64,000 bases of DNA from Vespa crabro (lineage: Eukaryota > Arthropoda > Insecta > Hymenoptera > Vespidae): positions 13,506,999-13,570,998 of the forward strand of contig NC_060956.1 in NCBI RefSeq assembly GCF_910589235.1. Direction: 5' to 3'. Below, piece by piece: positions 1-11,486 of the stretch; within the stretch, counting starts at the first letter, position 1; each line of letters begins with the position of its first letter. Below the pieces are notes generated by a model. It saw nothing but the letters and a program-made list of their open reading frames with translations, was not told where the DNA came from and made no database searches. Both the position numbers and the translations under genes were made by a program.

Positions 1-2894
1 TGTTCTTGAGATGGCAAATGTTTCCAAATATCTGTTATTTTACGAGCAACTTCTACTGCTGATAGTTTAGGATTTTCTTTTATTACTAAAAAAAGTTATT
101 ATAATTATTATAATTACTTGTAGTACACAAATTACAAAGAATACGATATTAATAATATAAAAAGGAAAATGATGCAATATATTTACTCTCTGATCTGATG
201 TCATTTGCAAATTTGGCAAATGTTGTCTTTATAGTGTAAGAATTATTACTTAATGATATATGGTTTGTACAATCGATAAATGGTTTTACATCTGTACCTC
301 CCTATCATCACATAAAAGTATATTTGTTATAAAATGATACACATTTATTTTTTGTTGAATTAAAAAAAGTAGATGTACCTTTAAACCTTCTACATGTCCT
401 TTACTCCATGTTTCCAATGAATTCTTTTCTTTTACATTTAAGTTATTATCCTTTTCATTATTTTGTATATCATGTATCTTATTAATATGTGTTTTTACAT
501 TACTTCTTTCATTTAATATAAAATCAAACTCAAAATCTTCACCTAGGTCTACTACAGGTAACTGACTAATATTTTCATTTGAAATATCAATTTGATTATC
601 TAACGTATTTACAGTCTGGTGAATGTTAACTTTTTTATCAGTCGAATTCAGATTATATAGTAATGAGTCATTGGTATATATTGGATTGTTGCTAAAACTA
701 AATGTAATATTTAAATTTCGTTTTTAAATGCATGTCCTTTTAAAAGCTATTTTTTATATAATATTTATACTAACGTATAATCATGTTTAAGTTGATTACG
801 ATCTGTACAATTGGTATCTATATTATGTATACTTGAGTTATGTGAAGCTGATGTAGTGTTTAAATAATTTGCGATAACTTGTATTTCACCCTCAGAAACA
901 TTATTCTTCCCATCTTTACTTATTGAATCATTTAATGTGTTTTTACAATGGGGTATGTCTTCAATAATTTGGTATTTCAATAACTCAGTTGTATTCTTAT
1001 TAAACTTTTGTGGAACTGATTCTCTGTTTATAGTTTTTTTAATTTCTTTTTCATCCATATTAGGTGAAATTTTGCGTCTTTTATATACAGGTAATTCTGT
1101 CTTTGAAATATTTTCGTTAGTTATCAATGAGTAATCTTGATCATAATTACTTATTTCATCAGAATTTTTTTTTTTCTGTTCCTCCCTTTGAATACCATAA
1201 AAATTTGTTAAAAGTCGATTGATAGCATCAAGAATTATTTGCTACAATATATATAGTTTTTAATATATATATACCATGATTTTTATAGTTTTCATGCAAT
1301 CTGTAAATTATACCTGATTCCTTAAAAGTACTGCATCTTTATTAGGTTCTAAATTAACATCAACATCCATTGGATCCATCAAAATATGTACAAGAAATAT
1401 TGGTTTCTTTTTTACTGACAGTTTGTGACTAAAGTATTCTGAGATTATGTCATTCACTGCCTAATAATAAAAAAACGAAGTTCTTTCAAGTATTTTTTTT
1501 AATATAATATATATATGATATATTATTTTTCAGCAATATTTTATTTTATAGAGAAAGTAATGTGTACCAATAAAAAAATTGTAATATAAAAGTCTAACAA
1601 AGCTTAATTAATCTTTATACAATTAAAATCATACCTTTTCAATGTCTTTATATTTAACAGGACGATTATTGATAAAAATGTAATGATTGGTTTGACAAAT
1701 TTCGTTTATATCCTGTATTTCTTTATCAGGAATCATTAATTGTATTGTAGCCTAAAATATCATAAAAAGTGTAGTACAATATTACTTATTATATTTTAAT
1801 TGATTGACCATGCCTTATTCTTGATTGACTATTTCCTTATTCTTGTATTGTATAAAATCATATTTTTATATATACCTCAGTTTCTTCATAAGTAATCCAC
1901 TTCATATTACATATAACTTTGCTCCCAAGCACATGTTCTGCTGCTTCTTTGATACTATCTAGATTTGGTTTTATAAATATGACATTATTGTTTACTTTAT
2001 AACTAATTCTTACTGTGTAATTACATATTCCAAAACTTTTAAGCAGACATTCTATTAATTTAATATCTTGGTTTGCTTTTTTTTTGTTAGTAATTAATTT
2101 TCTTCTTACTGGTAATTGTTTAAACATTTGTTTGATTTGAACCGTAGTACCTAACACAAAAAATTATATAAAGTAAACGAAACTCATTACGCGATTATTA
2201 ATATAAACTCTTAATACCTCTGGCCCTTGGATATAATTCTGATGTCATAATATTTCCGTTGTTATCCATATTATACAATCTGCCTACTTCATCCTTATCT
2301 GTTCTGGTCATAATAACAACATCACTGATTCTACACAATGCATTTAATGCTTCACCTCGAAATCCATAAGTTTTTAGCATACCTATATAAATAAGATAAA
2401 AAAATGGTTATTATTAATAATTCAATTCATATAAAATAGCAATTAAACTGTCTTATAACAATAAGTATTACCTAAATCTGCAAAATTTGATATCTTAGAA
2501 GTACAGGATGGTAAAGCCATATACGAAGCATCTACTTTTGAAATACCATCTCCATCATCTTTTACTTCTATTAGTGATGTGCCATTATCAACCTAATAAT
2601 AATTAAAAACATTATAATATATAATTAAAATAGATATATAAAATTGATTCATTTTTTTTGACATAAGTTTTAATTAGTTATATTTATATATGGAATACAC
2701 ACATAAGTAAACAAAGTGTATATAAAAAGCAATATAAATTAAAATTTAATACGTACGAGATTAATTTCAATGTTTTTTGCATTTGCATCAAAAGCATTTT
2801 CTGCTAATTCTTTGACAGCACTATATATGGATGTTATAATTTGTGTAGTAGTTACAAGTCTTATTGTATTTTCATCTAAGCTTCTAATCAACAT
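1..2894 (-). CDS. Pms1: DNA mismatch repair protein Pms1 (MutL family, with HMG box), 3' end outside the window
   Basis: MutL-type GHKL ATPase; PMS1 pairs with MLH1 (MutL-beta) in nuclear mismatch repair. Ten exons join in frame: 2757-2894, 2472-2592, 2218-2382, 1876-2150, 1635-1751, 1314-1460, 775-1241, 379-691, 187-301 and 1-85 (open at the edge), about 647 residues. Seen: start MLIRSLDENTIRL; ATPase residues E29 and N33 in KELAENAFDANA; DDGDGI near 58-63; GFRGEAL near 93-99; LPVRRK; FINNRPV; and VDVNLEPNK closing the N-terminal domain. A low-complexity Asn/Lys/Ser-rich linker follows. The last two exons give an HMG-box-like stretch (IKENPKLSAVEVARKITDIW), as in vertebrate PMS1, which separates it from PMS2 and MLH1. 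The donor of exon 7 (GTTAGT at 774) and the acceptor of exon 8 are the least certain junctions. The ATG at 2894 is the only good start and matches MutL N-termini. Introns are mostly 65-250 bp. Confidence 0.93.
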
Positions 2895-5800
2895 TTTTGG
2901 ACGACTTGTTTTCTCACTTTGTTAATTTAAAATTTTGATGTGGAATCAGTGTTGATCAAATAAGACGAAAGATGTCATGGAAGAGAGAGTCAAGCATTTG
3001 TATAATTTGTAATGATATAAATACATAAATAAATATACCAATAATAGTCTTTAAAGCAATCAATTAAAATAATTTTGTAATATTATAGATCTATTTTGGA
3101 ATGAAAAATGAAAAGAATAACAAGACTTTTTATCGATTATGTGACTTATTTTTCACAAAAATATATTACATCAATTATATCAAAATATTTTGAATATCTG
3201 GGGATTTTGGATTGTTAAAGATGGGTATAATGATTTTTAAAACAATTTGGCGGGAGAATAGATTTATTATCTAATTTAAAATATTTTACATATATTTTAC
3301 ATTGTACAAAACATACTTATGTATTATATATAATTTCTATAGAAATATACATATAGTGTAAAAATTGTACTCTTACTAGAGGAAAGTAATAAATGTTAAA
3401 AATTCACGGACACATTATTTATATGGATTGATTTGCATAAATAATACGGATCTTACGTAATTATATTTTATTCCGGATAGAAATTTTCATGAAACCATTG
3501 TTGAGAATCAAGTTTAGAAGATCGAAGCTTTTGTGGTTGCTATGGACAAGGGTTCGTGAACTCTACGTATGTACATATTGATTTTACTATTCATGGAAAA
3601 CACTTGGAAATGGTCAATGGACTATTGCTTGTTATAGCAAGCGACGTATGTCTTCTTTTCTTTGCTTTCCGGTAATAAAAATTTATCTTAAACTTTATTG
3701 TACAATAAAATGTATCTTCGAGATATCTTAGAAAATGTACGGATTATACAAAAAAACAATAACGAATTAAAACAAAGCATAAACATAGTAGAGTTTTTTA
3801 ACAGAGTTTAGATGTTCTTCTAAAATATTTGAAATAATTTCATTTCATTGACAATAAAAGAAATTCTATGAAAATATCCGAAAAAAAATATTGACCTATA
3901 AGTATTAAATGCACGCAAAAGTAAAATCACGTATAAGTTAAACCAAAAATAGATGTACCTTTTGTTAGGCTGTAGATTGTAGTGGCGATAAATCCATGGA
4001 TTACCACTTTGAATTTCAAAACGTGCATATCATCCACGTATCTATCGAGTGTTATCGACCTTTTTTTAAATAAATTACACAATGAACTGGTATGGTTTAT
4101 GCGATATATTTATACATCAAGAATTCTTTTTTTTATGCGTGTGCAATCGTTAATTTATAAAACATAAAAATAATTTAAAAGTAAAATGAATTTGACAATT
4201 TTTTTGAGTAAAATTGTAATACCTATAAAAAAAAAAAATAAATAAATAAATAAAAAATAAGGAATCAATTCAATTATATTCGATCATTTTTTCGTATATA
4301 TAATTAACTTGTGCGCCTTTATACGAAGTTTAATTATAATTATTTTCTAGGGAAAAATATAAAAATTATTGAACAAATAGGTCAAAATTGATATTAAAAA
4401 AAAATGTTCAAATAAATTACATTTAAATATAAATAAAATAAACTTTTTTTTTTATATACCCTTTCACCATATAGATATACATAACATCTATATGATCATT
4501 TAAGCTCAGCAACGCAGACTGTGAACATTTTCACGAAGTATATGTAGGCGTCTACATTACAACTATAACCACATCTCGTATTGAATTAGTTTGACTTTTC
4601 TCGTTCGCTGCTCTAACTGTTCGATATATTTAAAACAGACTCCAGGATCATATGCAGGGTATTTTCTTATTTATGGTTTCTTTTCCTCTTCTATCCTACT
4701 TTACAAGATATTCTTTAATTATGCTGATTGATCCTTATTAATTCCATATGCTAAGTAATTATTTTTTTCGAAGTCTATATTTGTTAATTGAAGAAGTATA
4801 TTTGTATAAAAATAAAACCGTTTCAAACTTATAAAATATTTCTAATATACACTATTACATATCTTATATATTTCCTCGTATTAGTTCACTTAAAATATTT
4901 GTACGATGATAATTTATTTAATCAATTTTATATTTCCGTGACGCATACATATATTTTATAGGTTAAATGGTACTCATAGATGTGTAAGTTCAGTTTTTAG
5001 TTACAATTCTTAGTTTTTATTTCGTTAAATATTTATTATATAAATATTTAAACTATTATTTAAACTAATAGGGAGATCTAAAATCGTTCTGATAAGGAAA
5101 TTTTCGGATAATGGAATACAGACTTTTCTTAAATGAATTATTCTATATTTTGGGCTACTCTGTGACGTTAATATTTTCGCCTTCTCTTTATTCTGATATT
5201 TTATGCAATATCGCAATATCGTTTTCTAATTTTGTAAGTATTTCTGTTTTCGTTTCAACAGTTAGCACTACACAGTTACGTTTCATTGTATTACATTACA
5301 AATACTACGTAATTGTTTAAAGAATTTTGAATTAAATTTTATTTCTCCTGCTGTGTTAAGGACAGACTGTTTATATTGTTATGATTAGAGATAGTATATA
5401 AGACGAATAATAGAATATTCGATTAATAGAACGTTTGGACATTAGGGTATTCAGATAATGTGTATTTGCATAATAAAGGTTCTACATATTGACTAAATGC
5501 AATAAAACCTTCATTTTTTTTAATAATCAAGAAATGTTCAGATATTTCGCCGAAATAAATAATTTTCATTTTTGTAATGTTCTGAATATATATCTAACCT
5601 GTTAACCAGAGAGATTTCTGATAATAAATTTTGATTACAATTGATTATAATTGAAAAGATAAATGACAGAAGAAAATATATTCTAATTCGAAAGAAAGAC
5701 AAAGAAATAGAAAAGGCAATTTTCCTTCGATTAAATGAGTGATCGCGAGTCAACGATCATGATCAAAGCGTTAGCTAGTTCCGAAATGAGGTGTCGTGAA

Positions 5801-7380
5801 TGGAATAACGATCTAAGAACGAATTCTCTTCAAATTTTGTATATATAATCTCGATAGTTGCGTCTTGTAGTGTTACAACATTACTTTCATAACGTAAGTC
5901 TAACATGTATATTATTATTACATAAAGTTTTAATAGCGAACGTTCGAAAACTTTCGTGAGCCACTAACATGTACATACGTTTATATATCTTGTAACTAGT
6001 GTATAATCACGTGTGAATTGTTTGATTTTTCTGTTACGCTTCTTATGAGATAAATACTTTACTCATTTATATTGTACATTATTTGTAAGTACACATCATA
6101 CACGTATGCGTGTTTGCATGTGCATAAATATGCATGCAACAAAAATGCTATTATTCCTTCTCGTGAAACATAGAATTTGTATTTTACAATTTCTTAAATA
6201 ACATACAAACGACATTGCTATTGTCGTGACTATGAAATTAATCGCTTTGACTCTATTTCTTCGTGCTATTTTTAATATTTTAAACATAGATCCAATCGTA
6301 GATATTATAATTTATTGTCATCGTTAATTCAATTCCAATACCATTTGGTGACGATATCACGGATACATCCTGTTTACTTTTATTTCTATAAAATGTGAAT
6401 TACTTAATTGCTATGAGTTTTTAATCTTATAATAATTTGTTTTTCCTTGGTTATTAAAATATTTATTTAGTTCAAAGTGCGATATATTTACTTTCATACT
6501 TTTTTTTTAAGATGTTCAATAAACAAAAATAATTTTCAGTAAATCTTCAAAGAAAAGAAGAAAAAGAATTTCTTTTCTTCTTTCAAAGAAAAGGAATTTA
6601 AAAACCCTTTCCTGTCTTTATGATATCAGCGATTTTACGATCTTTTTTGTAAATATTTTTACCCTAAGGATTATGCAATACATTTGCTTCTGAAAGGAAG
6701 TTCGTTGAAGTGAAATGTAATATACAAAATCTCAATAATACCTCCCTACATACAATTTTATCTAAGATCAGCATACAAATTTAGATGAGTTTAAATAAGT
6801 TCGTGACATGACCTGGCCGATGAATTTATGTTACTATTTTCCATAGACTTAATACTGATATTTTGCTCAGAATTTTTATCAATTGATATTTCCGAAGCTG
6901 AAATAATATGTTATCGAAACCGATATATTATCGAAAATAAATACCAATATTTTTTCGATTTTTCTACTGTAGATATGGTAACTTAAGATTAAGATATGAT
7001 TTTTTTTCTCTATAACTAAAAATAATAAACATATATTTAACTTATAAATTTAAGTATTTGTTACTCTTAAGTATTAATATATCATCGGATAAATTATATC
7101 ATAGCGTGACAATACGTATTACGTTTTAATTATATCTTGTTGTAAGTGATTATTTTAATGAGTACTTTAAAAGCGAAAACAATCTTTCGACATTACCTTG
7201 TGTTGGTAGCATTGCTAAAGCAACTTTAGCTAGCGAATACAATTCTAGAAAACATTTCTTTATTCAAAAATTCTAAAATGTTTCCTTTAAAACACCTTAC
7301 AGTAGACAGGAAGGAAAGAATCACCTCTGATAACAATGGCAAGGGAGGGAAATTCTTGACGGATAAATGTTTTCGACCGT
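2895..7380. other. AT-rich intergenic stretch upstream of Pms1
   Basis: No exon with coding character was found on either strand. The few open frames (60-75 codons, for example 3982-4167 and 5538-5753) are AT-driven and lack flanking splice signals or recognisable motifs. The first 100 bp upstream of the Pms1 ATG presumably hold its promoter, but no clear TATA box or initiator stands out. Confidence 0.5.
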
Positions 7381-8127
7381 TAATAGTTATTTAGCCAGCT
7401 TTTTCAGCCAATTTTTCTTGAATTTTTTTTTAATTTTTCTCAGGTTTGTTAATTCTTTAATAAGTGGATTACTGTGATCTGTATTTCTATTTCTATTCTT
7501 TACTGATGCTTGAATACGAGGTTCAAATATGTCGTTGATGAAGGATATCTTAAGATCGTGAAATGTCTGATTAAACATATTTCATGAAGAATTTGTCATA
7601 ATCCGCAGGGTTTTCAATTGGAAAGATCAACTTCAAGTTTAATTCTATAAATTTATTAACCTGAAAATATTTATCTGAAATTATTGATCAGAGAGATTCG
7701 TTTTAATTTTGTATAATAATTCAGCATACCACACATTATAAAAAGCTTGCTGGACATCTAGAAGTACAAAGATATATATTTTTTCTCCTTCAGACATTCC
7801 AAGAGGAAGTTTATAATTCGATGGCACTACTGTATAGTATATAGTTTTCTCAAATTGATGATTAGGGATTAATTTTGCAACAGAAGAGCTGACTTTAATT
7901 CTTTTGAGTAGTAGTTTTTCGAATATTTTCGACATTAAAGCAATTAGCTTATTGGTCGGTACGAAATGATTTTATTTGAAGTTTATCAAGTTTGAGAATT
8001 ATAATTATTTGAGCTAATTTCCATTGTATAGAATAGCAGCGTATAGAATAGTCGCGTCATGCTATTGTAGATAGTTGTTAATAATATTAAGGCTTTTTGG
8101 GAAGATGGTTCAAAATTTTTCCTGCTA

Positions 8128-9405
8128 TTGGGTTGACAATTAAGTGATTGCGAATTTTGTCAATAGATAGTCTTAGCACATTCTTTAGTTTTGTCAATGT
8201 GTTTAAAGCACCTAATCTATATTGTTTTCTTGTTGTTTGGATTTACGCTTTTAATTTAGCAAAAAAATTGTATCGATTAGTTATTTAGTTCCGTTTTTGT
8301 CCCAATTTAAAAATGGAAAAACAAGACGCGCATTTCAGACATATTTTATTGTATTATTTTCGAAAAGGCAAGAATGCATCGCAAGTACACAAGAAGTTAT
8401 GTACCGTAAATGGGAATGAAGCCTTAAAAGAAAGGCAGTGTCAAAATTGATTTGCCAAATTTCGTTTTGGTAATTTTTCACTGAAAAATGCGCAATGATC
8501 TGGCGTCCAGTTGAAGTTGATGAGACCGATATCAAGGCCATTATCGATTCAAATCGTCATAGCAGAACACGTGAGATTGCAGAGAAGCTCAATGTATCAC
8601 ATACATGCATTCAAAAAAAATTAAAACAACTTGGCTATGTCAAAAAACTCAATTTATGGATCCCTCATTAGCTTAAGGAAATTCATTTGATGCAACGCAT
8701 TAGCATTTACTTCTGAAACGCAATGAAATTAATTCATTTCTGAAACGACTGATAACAGGCGACGAAAAGTAGATAGTTTATAACAACGTTAATCAGAAAA
8801 GGTCGTGGGTGATGTAAGATGAACCAGCATAGACGACACTAAAAGCTAAAATTCATCAAAAAAAGATTATGCCGTCAGTTTTGTGGGATTATAAAGGAAT
8901 TCTGCACTTTGAACTTTTACCAAAAAATCAAACGATTAATTCAAACGTGTACGTTCAACAAATCGCCAAACTGAGCGATGCAGTTCAAGAAAAACGGCTA
9001 GAATTGGCAAATCGTAAGTGTTGTTTTCTGGCATCATTATGCAAAGGCCCACATATCTTTAGTCATTCGTCAAAAATTTTTGGAACTAGATTGGAATGTG
9101 TTGTCACATCCATCATATAGCCCTGACCTTGCGCCTTCAGATTATCATTTATTTCGTTCCATGCAGAACTCCTTAAATGATAAAATTTTTATTGACGCTG
9201 GTAATGTAAAATCACATTTAATTCAGTTTTTTGCTGGGAAAAATCAGAAGTTTCATGAACATGGAATTATGACACTGCCTAAAAGATGGCAGAAGATCAT
9301 TAGCAAAAATGGATAATACCTAATTGAATAAAGATATATTTTTAAGCAAAAATGTTGAATTTTCTTTCTTATTTAAAATCCGCAATCACTTAGTTACCAA
9401 CCCAA
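8128..9405 (+). mobile_element. mariner-family DNA transposon with both terminal inverted repeats and TA duplication
   Basis: The left terminus TTGGGTTGACAATTAAGTGA (8128 on) matches the reverse complement of the right terminus ending at 9405 (TTGGGTTGGTAACTAAGTGA) over roughly 30 bp with few mismatches. Each end is flanked by TA (8126-8127 and 9406-9407), the usual Tc1/mariner target duplication. The 1,278-bp length is normal for a complete mariner. It sits inside the minus-strand retrotransposon and is therefore the younger insertion. Confidence 0.95.
8313..9331 (+). pseudogene. mariner transposase, inactivated
   Basis: DD34D-type transposase remnant. It starts at an ATG at 8313 (MEKQDAHFRHILLYYFRKGK), and the normal C-terminus would end near 9331. 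In-frame stops appear early (in the QCQN*FAKF and KNAQ*S contexts), and several frameshifts move the coding sequence between frames; open pieces lie at 8869-9120 and 9080-9316. Recognisable blocks are VLWDYKGILHFELLP (first catalytic D region), HPSYSPDLAPSDYHLF (the DLAPSDYHLF mariner signature with the third D) and a final LPKRWQKIISKNG, followed by a premature TAA and YLIE. The overall wording is of the kind known from Apis mariner elements. Not functional. Confidence 0.93.
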
Positions 9406-9800
9406 TATTATATTGTAACCAGGTGGTTTATGTAGCTTGATGTTAAAGATTTCTTTTCTTACTTTAGCTGATGAGAAGACCTTCAGTGACAATGTCATTT
9501 GACACAAACTACTAGGAAAAGGCCTTCCTACAATTTCGTTAGTTGTGTTAGCTGTGTGTTGGAAGTGAAATAAATACTTTTACAAAATATTCTGCAAAAA
9601 CATTGGCTTTTTCTTGATGAATCCTTGCTCAATCGCCATCATTTTTTCTTATTGAGAAAACTACTACTGTTGATCTTTTGAACTCTTTTCTTCGTGGCCT
9701 TCCAAATTGTGTGATCATCAGTTTAGTTGTAGACCAATAGACTAGTGATATAATGCCTAAAGGATTCATTTTGCGATCTTTATATAGCTTTATGAAGTTT

Positions 9801-11030
9801 ATGGGTTAATTTATTATTTTTGTTTCGGCTTAGATATAACTTTATTAACATAATACCGATAACAAAATAATAATGATTTTAAATCTTTTCTTACAAATAT
9901 CTTGAAAATTGTAATAAAATAAAAATGATAAAAAAATTAATGGTAAATATAGATAAAAACACCGTTATTTTAGTATATTTTTTTACCTTTATCAGTATTT
10001 TATATTTTGGTACAAGTCTCTGTTTGATCTCTTGAATGGTTTAAAATATCATATTTGGGCGCCATTATATATTTTGTCTAATCCAAAGCCGTTTATTTTC
10101 AATTATGACGAATGCATTATTACGTTATACATACGGAAATCCAGTAACATAATATACGATGCATTTCTTTTTAATAATAATTCAATTAATTTCAAAAAAC
10201 ATAATTCACCATTGTTTTGGAAACAATGTTACTCAATTTTAAATTATCAGTTACAATATTACGATCAACGCGTTATTTATTTTTATAATAATGAAATTAA
10301 GTTTGAAATATGATTCAGAAGTTCTTCATATCGATATCGAAACGAATGAAATATCATCTCAACTGAAGTATCATCTTAACTATAAATCTCGCTACTAATT
10401 TAGGATTGAAATTATCAAGATTCAAATTTGGTCATTATTAAATTTCAAAACCAAAAGAAGAAATTTTTTTTTTCTATTGATTTACACAAGCAAAACATTG
10501 CTTTCGAGATATAAGTTGATTTGATCATACACGTATCGTATATATATACTATATGGTGTATAGCACATGGTAGAAAGGATTATAGCTCAACATCTATAGT
10601 AGACGTACCAAAAGTATGTACATCTACGACTATTAATTTATTTGTTAAAAAATAAATGCTTTTCAATATAAAAATTTCCAAATTGAATGAAAAAAATTTA
10701 ATTAAAATAAGAAGATATAAATAAATATTAAATATCCATTATGTGAAATTATTATAAAGTAATAAGCAATTTAATTTTGAGGGTACTATTTAACTCTCTT
10801 TCTCTTTCATATACACACACCAAGTATCTTCATTAATTGCAAATAACCGTAACAAAAAAAAAACGATTTGTTAGTTTTTATTAGATAGACGTCATTAGTT
10901 AATTGTATTTTCACTACATACAAATATTAATGACACATTTTTATTTTGTACAGTGGAATAAGATGGAAGAAATAAGATACAGAAAGGGAAATTCAATCAT
11001 ATGAAGAAAGAACCCCTCATCATGATAAAT
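9801..11030. other. AT-rich intergenic stretch
   Basis: Nothing recognisable. One 93-codon plus-strand frame (10032-10313) is rich in Asn, Ile and Tyr, as chance frames in this base composition are, and has no splice or promoter context. The stretch may include the degraded 5' part of the neighbouring retrotransposon. Confidence 0.4.
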
Positions 11031-11113
11031 TAATGTTCGCAAGTATACATACTGTTCGTATATCTATTCACTATATCGTACGACTGCTATATTTCCATAG
11101 TACAGAAAAGAGG

Positions 11114-11116
<3 letters not shown>

Positions 11117-11158
<42 letters not shown>

Positions 11159-11179
11159 AGAGAGAGAGGGAGAGAGAGG

Positions 11180-11217
<38 letters not shown>
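11117..11217. repeat. (GA)n microsatellite upstream of the SDR gene
   Basis: About 100 bp of GA repeat with interspersed AAAG and GGAG units. It lies some 75 bp upstream of the predicted initiator of the dehydrogenase gene, so it may act as a GAGA-type promoter element. Confidence 0.9.
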
Positions 11218-11219
<2 letters not shown>

Positions 11220-11289
11220 AATTCTCAGCAAGAGCCTTAAAATACGAGATCGTCGTTTTTGTAGTGATCGAAGAAGCATTATAGCCAGA

Positions 11290-11486
11290 CAGTCAGTCAG
11301 TCTGCAATCGCTATCTGAACGCGAATGGTATCAGTTAACAATTCTTCACGACTTCCTATATTGTTTTCTAATTCCTATATTGTTTCCTATATTGTTTCTC
11401 TTTTCGCGGCGATTACTGATTGACTGCTTTCAAAGATTCGAAACAGGAAGGCGAGTTTAAAATAGGACTTGTTCGTTTGCAGCCGA
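11290..11486 (+). promoter_or_regulatory. Predicted transcription start and 5' UTR exon of the SDR gene
   Basis: Two overlapping arthropod initiator matches (TCAGT at 11293 and 11297) follow the GA tract. The next 190 bp are less AT-rich than the surroundings and end at a consensus donor, CCGA|GTAAGT, at 11487. The matching acceptor would be ACAAG|GAGAT at 13495, five bases before the SDR start codon. Inference from signals only; no transcript evidence. Confidence 0.45.

Larger units (their letters stand above)
7381..9800 (-). mobile_element. Decayed jockey-like non-LTR retrotransposon ORF2 (reverse transcriptase), split by a mariner
   Basis: The minus strand carries out-of-frame pieces of a LINE ORF2. 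Reading 5' to 3': at about 9700-9410, DHTIWKATKKR, then QEKANVFAEYFVKVF, then AKVRKEIFNIKLHKPPGYN, the usual lead-in to the RT fingers. Then 8127-7681: AGKILNHLPKKAL, MSKIFEKLLLKRI, LIPNHQF and LLDVQQAFYNVW, the RT palm region. Finally 7578-7387: FHDLKISFIND and HSNPLIKEL, which resembles the C-terminal tail of jockey-type ORF2. Most of the palm and thumb between the last two pieces is missing, so there is an internal deletion. Stops and frameshifts are frequent, and no 5' UTR, endonuclease domain or poly(A) end was identified. Dead element; clade assignment is from motif memory. Confidence 0.82.

Noticed and set aside
10032..10313. 93-codon plus-strand frame
   Set aside because: Asn/Ile/Tyr-rich as expected by chance at this AT content; no motif and no splice or promoter context.
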